From an uncultured Oscillospiraceae bacterium (lineage in GTDB: Bacteria; Bacillota; Clostridia; Oscillospirales; Oscillospiraceae): a DNA stretch of 64,000 nucleotides. This document shows positions 48,364-57,741 of the stretch, piece after piece. Within the stretch, counting starts at the first letter, position 1. The number at the start of each line of letters is the position of its first letter. The stretch lies in contig CAJUOT010000003.1 of NCBI GenBank assembly GCA_910588135.1, positions 26,358 through 90,357 of the forward strand, in the 5' to 3' direction. The position numbers and the translations under genes are program-made. The notes below the pieces were generated by a model. The model saw nothing but the letters and a program-made list of their open reading frames with translations, did not search any database and had not been told where the DNA came from.

Positions 48364-51030
48364 ATGCGGCGGTTGACCTATTGGGACGATACAGGGACGT
48401 TTGTCCTGAGAAACGCCCAAAAGCATGCAGACATCTACTTCCCCCTGGCCAACGAAGGCGGAATGATTTCCAGTGTGACGCCCCTGCTGGCGGGGGACTG
48501 CAAGAGCGGGCAGAACACCTTCCTACTGGCTCCAGCCAGCGAGGACAGCCTGCGCTCGGGCCGGGACAGCCGGAATTTCTGGGTGCGGGTCGATGGGGAA
48601 CAGCCCTGGTCCGTCACTGGGCAGAGCGCCCCCCAGCAGGCAAGGCGCTTTGCGGAGGACTGCGAGGATACCGTCCTCACCGTCGGGCTTTTGTGGCAGC
48701 GGATCGACCGGGAGAGCCGGAGGCTGGGCCTGCGGGCCTCCACCCTCAGCTTCGTGCCCGCGGGGCGGGAAAAGGTCGAGATCATGCAGGTCACGCTGAC
48801 CAACACGGGAGAGCGCCCCATCGAGGTGTCGCCCACGGCGGCCATCCCCCTGTACGGGCGCTCCGCCGACAACATCCGGGACCACCGCCATGTCACCAGC
48901 CTGCTCCACCGGGTGGAGCTGCGCCGCCACGGGCTGGACCTCACCCCCACCCTCACCTTTGACGAGCGGGGCCACCAGCCGGGCCGGGTGACCTACCGGG
49001 TGTGGGGCGGGGACGAGACCGGCGCGCCGCCCCAGGGCTTTGTGCCGCTGGCCCGGGATTTTGTGGGCGAGGGCAGCTGGGACTGGCCGGAGGCGGTGGT
49101 CCGGCCCCGGCCCGACACCTGGCTGCACGCAGGACAAAATGCCCAGGGGGGCGAGATGGCGGCGGCCCTGTTTTTCCCCACGGTGACGCTCTGCCCCGGC
49201 GAACGCCGCCGGTATCAGATCGTGCTGGCCATCGACGACAGTCCGGCGCCCTACCTCACCCCGGACGGGGTGGACGCCGCGTTGGAGCGGACGAAGGCGT
49301 GGTGGCAGGCGCAGGCGGGCCAGACCTTCCGCACCGGGGACGCCCGGTTTGACGCCTGGATGCGGTGGGTGGCCGTCCAGCCCGTCCTGCGCCGGATCTG
49401 CGGGTGCTCCTTCCTGCCCCACCACGACTATGGCCGGGGCGGCCGGGGCTGGCGGGACCTGTGGCAGGACAGCCTGGCTTTGCTTCTCACCGGCCCCAAC
49501 CGCGTCCGGGACGATCTGCTCAGCTATTTCGCCGGGGTGCGCACCGACGGCACCAACGCCACCATCATCGGTTCCGCCCCGGGGGAGTTCAAGGCGGACC
49601 GGAACAACATCCCCCGGGTGTGGATGGATCACGGCTTCTGGCCCCTGCTGACGGTGGCGCTCTACCTGGATGAGACGGGAGATAACAGTTTCCTTTTGGA
49701 GGAGCGGCCCTATTTTGCGGATGAGCTGCCCTGGCGGTGGGAGTGGGCGCGGAGCACGGCCCCGGACAGCCCCCGCTCGGGCACGGTGCTGGAGCACCTG
49801 CTGGCGCAGCTTGCCGCCGCGTTTTTCGACGTGGGCGAGCATGGCCATATGCGCCTGCGGGGGGCAGACTGGAACGACGGGCTGGATATGGCGGGTGAGC
49901 GGGGGGAGAGCGTGGCTTTTACCGCCGCCTACGCCTATGGGTTTGATCTGCTGGCCGGGATGGTCCGGCGACTGGCCGGGGCGGGGCTCGGTTCCCTGGA
50001 AGTCAGCGCGGCGCTGGCGGGGCTGCTGGGCGGCCCGGAGACGGCCTGGGGCCGCCCGGCGGAGATGCGGAACGCCCTGCTGGCCTACTGCGCCGGGGCG
50101 GATGAAAGCTGGGACAAGACACAGTATTCCGCCCAGGCCCTTGCGGATAAGCTGGACGCCATGGCCCGGTGGCTGCGGGCCCACATCAACGCCACGGAAT
50201 GGGTGGGGGACAATGTGAGCCTCCACTGGTATAACAGCTACTATGACAACTCGGGCCGCCAGGTGGAGGGCCTGCGGGGGGAGACGGCCCGGATGATGCT
50301 CACCGGGCAGGTGTTCGCCATCCTGTCCGGCGCGGCGGACGACGGCCAGGTGCGGGACATTGTCCGGGCGGCGGACTGGTACCTGTTCCAGCCCCGGCGG
50401 GGCGGGTACTGCCTGAACACGGACTTCGGCGAGGTCAAGCTGGATATGGGCCGGATGTTCGGCTTCGCCTACGGCCACAAGGAGAACGGCGCGGTGTTCA
50501 GCCATATGGCCGTCATGTACGCCTACGCCCTCTATGCCCGGGGCTTTGCCGCTGAGGGCTGGAAAGTTCTGCGGCAGCTCTTTTTACAGAGTGATGATTT
50601 TTCCCGCGGCGGCGTCTTCCCCGGCATTCCGGAGTATTTCGACGACCGGGGCCGGGGGATGTACCCATACCTCACCGGGGCGGCCAGCTGGCTGCTGCTG
50701 ACCATGCAGACCCAGGCGTTCGGTGTGCGGGGAACCGGGGGGAACCTGCTGCTGGAGCCCAAACTGACAGCGGAGCAGTTCGGCGCTGGCGGCGCGGCGG
50801 AGATTTGCTGCACCGCCGCCGGACGGCGGCTGAGGGTGCGGTATGAAAACGCCGGGGGGCTGGACTACGGGCAGTACCGCCTGGGGGCCGTCCGCTGCGG
50901 GGACAGGCAATGGACCGGCGGCGGCAGCCGGGTGGTCATCCCCCGGGCGGAGCAGCCGGAGGGGGACGGTCCGCTGGAGCTGACGGCGGCGCTGGTTCCT
51001 TTGGAGGAAGGAGAGATGGATCATGTTTGA
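48364..51030 (+). CDS. Glycoside hydrolase family 94 phosphorylase
   Basis: The 888-residue protein has the GH94 layout: N-terminal beta-sandwich (about 1-270), linker and (alpha/alpha)6 barrel with YGRGGRGWRDLWQD, the catalytic GADWNDGLD (general acid D505), and the late segment GGVFPGIPEYFDDRGRG. GH94 enzymes phosphorolyse beta-glucosidic disaccharides or oligosaccharides to alpha-sugar-1-phosphate. The exact linkage (cellobiose, laminaribiose, sophorose type) cannot be read. ATG 48364 follows AAGGAAAGG; an upstream TTG start would lie inside the -10 box. Its stop overlaps the next gene by 8 bases. Confidence 0.88.
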   Translation: MRRLTYWDDTGTFVLRNAQKHADIYFPLANEGGMISSVTPLLAGDCKSGQNTFLLAPASEDSLRSGRDSRNFWVRVDGEQPWSVTGQSAPQQARRFAEDCEDTVLTVGLLWQRIDRESRRLGLRASTLSFVPAGREKVEIMQVTLTNTGERPIEVSPTAAIPLYGRSADNIRDHRHVTSLLHRVELRRHGLDLTPTLTFDERGHQPGRVTYRVWGGDETGAPPQGFVPLARDFVGEGSWDWPEAVVRPRPDTWLHAGQNAQGGEMAAALFFPTVTLCPGERRRYQIVLAIDDSPAPYLTPDGVDAALERTKAWWQAQAGQTFRTGDARFDAWMRWVAVQPVLRRICGCSFLPHHDYGRGGRGWRDLWQDSLALLLTGPNRVRDDLLSYFAGVRTDGTNATIIGSAPGEFKADRNNIPRVWMDHGFWPLLTVALYLDETGDNSFLLEERPYFADELPWRWEWARSTAPDSPRSGTVLEHLLAQLAAAFFDVGEHGHMRLRGADWNDGLDMAGERGESVAFTAAYAYGFDLLAGMVRRLAGAGLGSLEVSAALAGLLGGPETAWGRPAEMRNALLAYCAGADESWDKTQYSAQALADKLDAMARWLRAHINATEWVGDNVSLHWYNSYYDNSGRQVEGLRGETARMMLTGQVFAILSGAADDGQVRDIVRAADWYLFQPRRGGYCLNTDFGEVKLDMGRMFGFAYGHKENGAVFSHMAVMYAYALYARGFAAEGWKVLRQLFLQSDDFSRGGVFPGIPEYFDDRGRGMYPYLTGAASWLLLTMQTQAFGVRGTGGNLLLEPKLTAEQFGAGGAAEICCTAAGRRLRVRYENAGGLDYGQYRLGAVRCGDRQWTGGGSRVVIPRAEQPEGDGPLELTAALVPLEEGEMDHV

Positions 51031-54000
51031 CGAACAGGGACGCTATGTCATCCGGGGCTATCAGGACAAATCCCCCTTTTCCAGCTTCCTGCCGGGGATC
51101 GCCGGGCCGCTTGGGGTACCTGTGTGGTGCTACTACAACAACCGGGGACAGGGGGTATGCTCCTTCGGCGGGAAAGACAAGGATCACGCCATCATGGAGT
51201 TTTCCCCCGCCCGTGAGGCGTACCGGGACGTGAGCCGGACGGGGTTCCGCACCTTCTGCAAGACAGACGGGGCGTACCGGGAGCTGTTCACCCGCAGCTG
51301 CGATATGCACATCGGCATGAGCGAGCTGGAGATCACCTGTGAGGAGGACGGTCTGCGGGCGTCGGCGGTGTATTTCGGAGTCCCCGGCGAGCGCACGGCG
51401 GCGCTGGCCCGGGTGCTCACCGTGGCCAACGCGGGGACGGCCCCGGTGTCGCTGGAGCTGTTGGACGGGATGCCGGAGCTGGTTCCCTACGGCGTCAGCC
51501 ACGAAAACCTCAAGGAGATGAACAATCTGGCCCAGGCCTGGATGCGGGTGGAGGACGCCCAGGCGGGGACAGCCTGTTTCCGGGTGCGGGCCTCCCTGGA
51601 GGATTCCGCCCAGGTCACGGCGGTGGAGGGCTGCAATTTCTGCCTGGCCTGGGAGGACGGGGGCGCGCTGCTGCGGCCCATCGTCCAGCCGGAGCTGGTG
51701 TTCGGACGGGATACGTCCCTGTCCGCTGCGGAGGGCTTTTGCCGGATGCCGCTGGCAGAGCTGTGCGCCGCCAAGCAGCAGACGGAGAACCGCTTCCCCT
51801 GCTGTTTCCTGCCCAAGGCGGCTGTGCTGGGGCCGGGGGAGGAACTGCGTATCTTCTCCCTCTATGGTCAGGCGGAGGACAAGGGCCGGGTGAAGGCGCT
51901 GGCAAAGAAGGTCAGCGGCGGAGACTGGTTCGCGGACAAGCGCCGGCAGGCCGCCGCGCTGGTGGAGGAGCTGTGCGCCCCGGCCTCCTGCCGCACCGCC
52001 GACCCCGTCTTCGACGCCTACTGCCGCCAGACCTATCTGGACAACGCCCTGCGGGGCGGCGCGCCCGCCTTTTTTGAGGACGGCGGGAGGTGCGTCCCCT
52101 TCTACCTCTACTCCCGGAAACACGGGGACCCGGAGCGGGAGTATAATGCGTTCTCCCTGGGCGGGGAGTATTACGCCCAGGGGAACGGGAATTTCCGGGA
52201 CGTGAACCAGAACCGGCGGTGCGACGTACTGTTCGCGCCCCGCCTGGGGGCGGAGAACATCCACACCTTCTTCGACCTGATCCAGACGGACGGCTATAAT
52301 CCCCTGGTGCTCACCGCCAGCACCTATACGTTGCCGGACGAGGCGCTGGCGGATGTTTTGAAGCAAGTCCCAAGCGGGCATCAGGACACGGCGACGGAAC
52401 TTTTATCCCACCCCTTCACCCCCGGAAGGCTGGCCATGGCGGCGGAGGACTGGGGGATGGGGCCGGCGGACGCCGTGACCCTCACCGCCGCCGCCCTGTG
52501 CGCAGCGGACCACGAGCCCAACGCGGACTTCAAAGAGGGCTATTGGTGCGACCACTGGACCTATAACCTGGACTTGATCGAGCGCTATCTGTCCGTCTAT
52601 CCCGAGCGGGAGGAGGAACTGCTGTTCGGGGAGCGCCGCTACCGCTGGTACGAGTCCCGGGCGGTGGTAAAGCCCCGGGCCAAGCGATATCACCGGACAG
52701 GGCAGGGGCTTCGCCAGTATGACGCGCTGGATGAGGAATCCAAGGCGGGGATCAGCCGCAAGTGGGCGCCGGCGGGGAAGGAGCAGGCCGTCAGCACGCT
52801 GATGGAGAAGCTCCTTCTGCTGTGCGCCGTCAAGACGGCCACCCTGGACGCCGCCGGGATGGGCGTTGAGATGGAGGGCGGCAAGCCCGGCTGGTACGAC
52901 GCCCTCAACGGCCTGCCCGGGCTGCTGGGCTCGTCTATGGCGGAGAGCTGCGAGCTGGCCCGCCTGCTGGCCTTTACCCGCAAGGCGCTGGCACGCAAGC
53001 CGGGACAGGGGGAGCTTTATGAGGAGATCGCCGCCCTGCTGGAGCGGGTGGCGGAGATCCTGGGCGCGGAGCCGGATGCGTTCCGCCGCTGGGACCTTCT
53101 GAACGCCGCCAAAGAACGCTACCGGGCCGAAACAGGTTTCGGATTCTCCGGTGCGCGCAAGAGCGTCAACCGGGACGCCCTGGTGAGGATGCTGGTGGGG
53201 ATGGAGGAGGCCGTGCTGGACGGAATCCGCGCCGCAGTAAGCATGGGCGGCGGCATCTGCCCCACTTATTTCACCTTTGAGGTAAACGGAGTCACAGACA
53301 CGCCCGACGGCCCCATGCCCGCCGCCCTCGCGCCCACGCCCCTGCCCCTGTTTCTGGAGGGCCCGGTGCGCTGGCTGAAGCTGGACTGGCCCCGGGAGGA
53401 GAAGGCGGAGCTGGCCCGCCGGGTGAAAGAAAGCGCCCTCTACGATAAGAAGCTGGGGATGTATAAGGTGAACGCAAGCCTTGCCGGGGTCAGCTTTGAG
53501 GCGGGCAGGGCCGTGGCGTTCTCCCCCGGCTGGCTGGAGAATGAGTCCATCTGGCTCCATATGGAGTACAAATACCTGCTGGAGCTGCTGAAAAGCGGAC
53601 TGTATGAGGAGTTTGTCCAGGCGTTCCATACCGCCGCCGTCCCCTTCCTGGACCCGGAGCGGTATGGCCGGAGCCCGCTGGAAAACGTGTCCTTCCTGGC
53701 CTCCTCGGCCAATCCCGACCCGGCCCGGTGGGGGCAGGGCTTTGTGGCCCGGCTGTCCGGCTCCACGGCGGAATTTTTGCAGATGTGGCAGCTCATGTTC
53801 TTCGGGCCGACCCCCTTCCGCTGGGAGAATGGGACGCTGCGGCTGGCGCTGGAGCCGTTCATTCCAAGCTATCTCATGCCAGAAGACGGCACGGTGCGGG
53901 CCATGTTCCTGGGGAGCGTCCGGGTGACCTATCGCGCTCCTGGCAGCAGGGCGCTGGTTCCCGGCAAGACCGTGCCGGTGCGCTGGATGCTCACCGGGCG

Positions 54001-54112
54001 GGATGGGGCGCGGACGGCGATTGACGGTTCGCACCTGTCCGATCATTGGGCACGGGCGGTCCGGGCCGGGGAGGTTGCGGCCATCGACGTGGAAATGGAG
54101 GAGTTAAAATGA
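51023..54112 (+). CDS. Large GH94/GH149/GH161-like glycoside phosphorylase
   Basis: The 1029-residue protein has a GH94-like modular structure but is longer and distinct from its neighbour. Recognisable stretches are LGVPVWCYYNNRGQGVCSFG, KDHAIMEFSPAREAY, EGYWCDHWTYNLDLIERYL and PGWYDALNGLPGLLGSSM. These are reminiscent of bacterial beta-1,3-glucan phosphorylases of family GH161/GH149, though this is from memory of the pattern and not a search. No signal peptide, so cytoplasmic. It overlaps the genes on both sides (8 and 4 bases), so expression is tightly coupled. Confidence 0.7.
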   Translation: MFDEQGRYVIRGYQDKSPFSSFLPGIAGPLGVPVWCYYNNRGQGVCSFGGKDKDHAIMEFSPAREAYRDVSRTGFRTFCKTDGAYRELFTRSCDMHIGMSELEITCEEDGLRASAVYFGVPGERTAALARVLTVANAGTAPVSLELLDGMPELVPYGVSHENLKEMNNLAQAWMRVEDAQAGTACFRVRASLEDSAQVTAVEGCNFCLAWEDGGALLRPIVQPELVFGRDTSLSAAEGFCRMPLAELCAAKQQTENRFPCCFLPKAAVLGPGEELRIFSLYGQAEDKGRVKALAKKVSGGDWFADKRRQAAALVEELCAPASCRTADPVFDAYCRQTYLDNALRGGAPAFFEDGGRCVPFYLYSRKHGDPEREYNAFSLGGEYYAQGNGNFRDVNQNRRCDVLFAPRLGAENIHTFFDLIQTDGYNPLVLTASTYTLPDEALADVLKQVPSGHQDTATELLSHPFTPGRLAMAAEDWGMGPADAVTLTAAALCAADHEPNADFKEGYWCDHWTYNLDLIERYLSVYPEREEELLFGERRYRWYESRAVVKPRAKRYHRTGQGLRQYDALDEESKAGISRKWAPAGKEQAVSTLMEKLLLLCAVKTATLDAAGMGVEMEGGKPGWYDALNGLPGLLGSSMAESCELARLLAFTRKALARKPGQGELYEEIAALLERVAEILGAEPDAFRRWDLLNAAKERYRAETGFGFSGARKSVNRDALVRMLVGMEEAVLDGIRAAVSMGGGICPTYFTFEVNGVTDTPDGPMPAALAPTPLPLFLEGPVRWLKLDWPREEKAELARRVKESALYDKKLGMYKVNASLAGVSFEAGRAVAFSPGWLENESIWLHMEYKYLLELLKSGLYEEFVQAFHTAAVPFLDPERYGRSPLENVSFLASSANPDPARWGQGFVARLSGSTAEFLQMWQLMFFGPTPFRWENGTLRLALEPFIPSYLMPEDGTVRAMFLGSVRVTYRAPGSRALVPGKTVPVRWMLTGRDGARTAIDGSHLSDHWARAVRAGEVAAIDVEMEELK

Positions 54113-55437
54113 GCGCGGTTTTGACCGTTACCAATTTACAGAAGGGCCGGCGCTGGCACAGCCGGACGCTGGAGCCGGGGCCGCTGGATGTCGTCCACCA
54201 GATCAGCGTCTACCCCAACTGCCGGTATCAGCGGTTCGAGGGGTTCGGCGGGGCCTTTACCGAGGCCGCCGCCTATAACTGGGCAAAGCTGCCGGAGGGG
54301 AAACGGCGGGAGTTTATGGCCCGCTGCTTTGGCCCGGACGGCCTGGGCTACACCCAGGGACGGGTGCATATCGGCAGCTGTGACTTCGCCCTGGGGAACT
54401 ACGCCTGCCAGTCCAATCCGGAGGACACCGGATTCGACACCAGCCGGGACGACCAATACCTCATCCCCATGGTCCGGGCCGCCCAAGAGACGGCGGGAGA
54501 GCCCGTCGGCCTGCTGCTCAGCCCATGGAGCCCGCCCGGTTTCATGAAGACCAACGGGGAGATGAACCACGGCGGCTCGCTGAAACCGGAGTACCGCGGC
54601 CGCTGGGCGGCGTGCATGGCCAACTATGCCGCCCATTACCGGGCCAAGGGCTGCGATGTGCGGCGCATTTCCGTCCAGAACGAACCCGCCGCCGTGCAGA
54701 CCTGGGATTCCTGCATCTACTCCGGCGCGGAGGAGGGGGAGTTCGCCGCCCGGCACCTGGCCCCGGCGCTGAAAGCGGCGGGCTGCGGCGATGTGAAGAT
54801 CCTGGCCTGGGATCACAACAAGGAGAGCCTGCCCTACCGGGCGGCGGAGACGCTGGCCGTCCCCGGCGCGGCGGAGGCGGTGTCCGGCTTTGCCGTCCAC
54901 TGGTACACCGGGGATCATTTCGACGCGCTGGGGGCGGTGCGGTCCATGTGGCCGGAGAAGGAGCTGTGGTACACGGAGGGCTGTGTGGAATACAGCCGCT
55001 TCGGCGGGATGACGCCCCTGGAAAAGGCGGAGATGTACGCCCACGACATCCTGGGGAACCTGAACGGCGGCATCAACGGCAGCCTGGACTGGAATCTTCT
55101 GCTGGACGCCCAGGGCGGGCCGAACCATGTGGGGAACTACTGCGAGGCCCCCGTCATGCTGACAGAGGACGGACAGGACTTCGCCCTCATGGATGAGTAC
55201 TGGTACATCGGCCAGTTCAGCCGCTTCATCCGCCCGGGCGCGGTACGGCTTGGCGTGTCGGCCTGGACGGCGGGGGTGGAGGCCACAGCCTTTGAGAACC
55301 CGGACGGCGGCCGGGTGGCGGTGCTGCTCAACCGAACAGGGGAGGATCTGCCGGTCTCCCTGACCCAAACCGGAGTTGAGGGGTATTCTGTTCTCTTGAC
55401 GGCCCACAGTATTGCCGCGGTCTGTTGGGAGTGCTGA
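54109..55437 (+). CDS. Glycoside hydrolase family 30 protein (beta-glucosidase/beta-1,6-glucanase type)
   Basis: The 442-residue enzyme has the GH30 barrel: FEGFGGAFTEAAAYNW, SPWSPPGFMKTNGEM, acid/base E192 in SVQNEPAA and nucleophile E290 in LWYTEG, then a small C-terminal beta domain ending LTAHSIAAV. No signal peptide is present, so it acts on imported glycosides. It finishes an operon with two phosphorylases; joint action on branched or mixed-linkage beta-glucan oligosaccharides is likely. Confidence 0.9.
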   Translation: MSAVLTVTNLQKGRRWHSRTLEPGPLDVVHQISVYPNCRYQRFEGFGGAFTEAAAYNWAKLPEGKRREFMARCFGPDGLGYTQGRVHIGSCDFALGNYACQSNPEDTGFDTSRDDQYLIPMVRAAQETAGEPVGLLLSPWSPPGFMKTNGEMNHGGSLKPEYRGRWAACMANYAAHYRAKGCDVRRISVQNEPAAVQTWDSCIYSGAEEGEFAARHLAPALKAAGCGDVKILAWDHNKESLPYRAAETLAVPGAAEAVSGFAVHWYTGDHFDALGAVRSMWPEKELWYTEGCVEYSRFGGMTPLEKAEMYAHDILGNLNGGINGSLDWNLLLDAQGGPNHVGNYCEAPVMLTEDGQDFALMDEYWYIGQFSRFIRPGAVRLGVSAWTAGVEATAFENPDGGRVAVLLNRTGEDLPVSLTQTGVEGYSVLLTAHSIAAVCWEC

Positions 55438-55443
55438 CAAAAT

Positions 55444-55486
55444 GCAGCAGGACCGTGACGACAAAAACGTCACGGTCCTGCTGCTT
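55444..55486 (+). terminator. Terminator of the phosphorylase/GH30 operon
   Basis: A 17-base perfect stem (GCAGCAGGACCGTGACG, 55444-55460 / 55468-55484) with a seven-base ACAAAAA loop starts six bases after the GH30 stop. The U-tract is short (TT), but the stem is very stable. Confidence 0.75.
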
Positions 55487-55596
55487 ACATATGGCGGCGC
55501 AATGTTTGAGGCCAGGAGCAAAAAGGGACTTTTGAACAGCTACAGGCTCTATTTTGCAAGCTTTATCCTGCCGCCGGGGGAGAACGGCCTGCATGA

Positions 55597-55884
55597 GTGG
55601 GCCGCGGGTGGCATATCGGCCGGTTTATAAGCAATATTGAAAGCATACTGCGGGCCGCCTGGGGCAGTGATATTCCGCACAGGATTGATATTTACAACAC
55701 AGGCTACGGAAACGCCGAGGATATACGGGGCGCGCGCCATAGAATTTTGTATGACATTGGGAACAACTGCCGCTCCCTTCCACAGAGTCACATGGGCAAG
55801 TACCAGAAAGCGGCCGCCGCGATCCAGCATTTGAAGCCAGACTGCGTGGCTTTATCCCATTGGGATCTGGATCATATTATCGGG
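55597..55884 (+). pseudogene. Truncated MBL-fold metallohydrolase remnant
   Basis: The frame reads RIDIYNTGYGNAEDIRG, RILYDIGNNCRSL and LKPDCVALSHWDLDHIIG, i.e. the start of a metallo-beta-lactamase fold with the zinc motif in the form HWDLDH. After IIG the similarity ends and the sequence becomes the antisense of a phage holin gene, so about the last two thirds are missing. The real N-terminus is unclear; the frame has a GTG at 55597. Bases 55438-55600 are more AT-rich than the neighbours and contain only the terminator and a short open frame without recognisable similarity. Confidence 0.65.
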
Positions 55885-56268
55885 CGCGCCCATGGCCACC
55901 GCGTTTTCCACGATGCTGCCCAGCTCCGTCACGATGTACCACACCAGCACCACCGGGCACACCAATCCTGTGTACCGGATGGGCAGCTCTACCAGCGGCA
56001 GGTTCGCCAGCACGGTGGCCAGCAGCAGGTCCGTCCCCGCCGCCACCAGCACCACCACGATCATACCGCACTTGTGCCAGATGCCCTCCCGGGCCCTGCC
56101 GCTGGACCATTCCCCCTCCTTGGCCGCCGCCAGCGACCCGGTGAGGTAGTCCAGCGCCATGCACCCGATCCAACCCACCGCCAGCCAGCCCAGCCAGCCC
56201 CACAGCCCCGTGAGCACGCCCACCGCCGCGGCCGCCCACGCTTTCATCTGGTTGATTGCCTTTTCCAT
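55852..56268 (-). CDS. Phage holin (toxin secretion/phage lysis holin family), C-terminus replaced
   Basis: The 138-residue frame encodes a holin of the TcdE/Cph1-like family: four hydrophobic segments, GCMALDYLTGSLAAAKEGEWSS and REGIWHKCGMIVVVLVA, ending ENAVAMGAP. The usual continuation after GAP is missing; the last nine codons come from the antisense strand of the MBL-fold remnant. ATG 56268 follows AAGGAGG. The gene is the left end of the prophage remnant and its endolysin partner is not present. Confidence 0.85.
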   Translation of the reverse strand: MEKAINQMKAWAAAAVGVLTGLWGWLGWLAVGWIGCMALDYLTGSLAAAKEGEWSSGRAREGIWHKCGMIVVVLVAAGTDLLLATVLANLPLVELPIRYTGLVCPVVLVWYIVTELGSIVENAVAMGAPDNMIQIPMG

Positions 56269-56288
56269 TTGTGCATCCTCCTTATTTC

Positions 56289-57148
56289 TTATGTGTCCGA
56301 ATCGGGCACAATCTCCCACCCCTGGGGGTACTCCTCCGGGCTCCACACGTTGCCGTCCATGGTGCACCGGTACAGCGTCCCCCGGTAATCCACCACGTCC
56401 CCGGCCTTGTAGGCGTCGTGGGCCCCGGCGGGCCGGCTCCACCCGAGGCGTTGCGGCCGCCGTTCCCGCCATAGGCACCGCCGCTTCCGCCGTTTCTTCC
56501 ATTGCCGGGGGCTCCGCTCGATCCACCGCCGCCGCCATAGGTCCCGCCGTTTCCACCTGCGCCATCTGTCTTAAACGTGGAACTACTTCCCGAACCACCC
56601 CCACCGCCGCCATAGGTCCCGCCATTACCGCCACGTCCGAAGCCCGAACCAGAGGTAGAAGCCCCGCCGCCGCCACCCCCGCCGCTGCCACCGCTGCCAC
56701 CATGGCCTCTTACGCTGCTATCTGAATAGTTCTGTCCGACACCACCGCCGCCCCCAACTGCGGTGACCAGGTTACCGAAGCTGGTTGTTCCGCCGTCTCT
56801 GCCTTTCCCGGCAGCCTCTGTTGAGCCGCTCCCCCCAGCCCCGATGTCCACCTGGATTTCTTCTCCTGGCTCCAGCGTCACCACCTGGATCACCGTATGT
56901 CCCCCGGCTCCGCCGCCTCCATTGGCACAAGCGCCCCCGCCGCCGCCCTGGCAGACCACCTCAAACCTGTTCCCCCTGGCCCCCTCGGGCACGATAAATA
57001 TGCCGGACTTCTTGAACACAACGTGCATCGTTCCGCCGCTGCTCCCTCCGGCACTGTCCAGCTTCTCAAAATTCTCATTGAGGTCGGACACCCTCACCGG
57101 GTCGGTGGCCTCCGGCAGATTCAGATGCAGGTTTTCCGTATATCTCAT
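56289..57148 (-). pseudogene. Glycine-rich phage tail fibre with C-terminal carbohydrate-binding segment, frameshifted
   Basis: The first frame (57148 down to about 56460) encodes a tail protein start (LHLNLPEATDPVRVSDLNENFEKLD), a strand with a SGIFIVPEGARG segment and a long Gly-rich region with GGTYGGGGG-type repeats. From about 56460 the coding continues in the -1 frame: WSRPAGAHDAYKAGDVVDY and VWSPEEYPQGWEIVPDSDT up to TAA at 56289, a CBM5/12-like chitin-binding type segment. In the original frame this part reads as Pro/Thr/Arg nonsense to 56282. It is therefore a frameshifted or slippage-expressed gene. Confidence 0.8.
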
Positions 57149-57741
57149 GTCGCCGCTCCTTTCTTCATTGCCGCCGCGTCAGACCAGCCCGCTCCAGACA
57201 GGTCTTCCCAGCAGTTTGTCTTCGCCTCCAGCAGCCCCCAGGCGGCCCCAGTCCTGAACAGCATCCGGGCGAGGCCCTCCCGGACGATGCGCAGCGATCC
57301 GTCCGCCCGCTCCGCCGCCAGGGACATGGTGAGGTCCGCCTCCCCGCGGCAGCCCACGGACAGCCCCCGCAGCGCCGCCATGGCCGCCTCCACGGACGGC
57401 TGCGCCAGCGTATGCCGCAGCACAAGGCTCCCGGCAGCCGGGATGGCCTCCCAGCCTTCCCCGGCCCATTCCAGGCCGTCCAGGCCCGTCCCGGCCAGGA
57501 GGACCCGCAGGCGGGGCAGGCGCTGTAAAATCACCACCTGCGCCCCCTGGGCTGGGCTTGCCCGCTCCGCGGCCTCCAGGTATCCGCAGCTGCCCACCAG
57601 GGCGGACACCGTCTCCGCCTCGAAGTCCGGCCACTCCCGGATCAGGAAGCCCAGGTTTTTTTCGATGCCGTTGGCCCGCCCATAGGTCAGCTTGTCCGCG
57701 GGCTTGGGCAGCAGGGGCACCAGATAGGATTGGTCAACCAT
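57145..57741 (-). CDS. Phage tail-associated protein of unknown function (YmfQ-like position)
   Basis: The 198-residue protein starts MVDQSYLVPLLPKPADKLTY, overlapping the upstream gene by 8 bases, and its stop overlaps the tail-fibre start (ATGA). The middle has repeated Ala/Leu/Gly-rich stretches (LVLRHTLAQPSVEAAMAALRGLS). It occupies the place between the baseplate-like gene and the fibre, where many phages encode a fibre-attachment protein. No family motif recognised. Confidence 0.65.
   Translation of the reverse strand: MVDQSYLVPLLPKPADKLTYGRANGIEKNLGFLIREWPDFEAETVSALVGSCGYLEAAERASPAQGAQVVILQRLPRLRVLLAGTGLDGLEWAGEGWEAIPAAGSLVLRHTLAQPSVEAAMAALRGLSVGCRGEADLTMSLAAERADGSLRIVREGLARMLFRTGAAWGLLEAKTNCWEDLSGAGWSDAAAMKKGAAT

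Noticed and set aside
55412..55630. A 72-codon ORF after the GH30 gene
   Set aside because: It spans the 17-base terminator stem and has no recognisable similarity; its end may be part of the degraded region before the MBL remnant.
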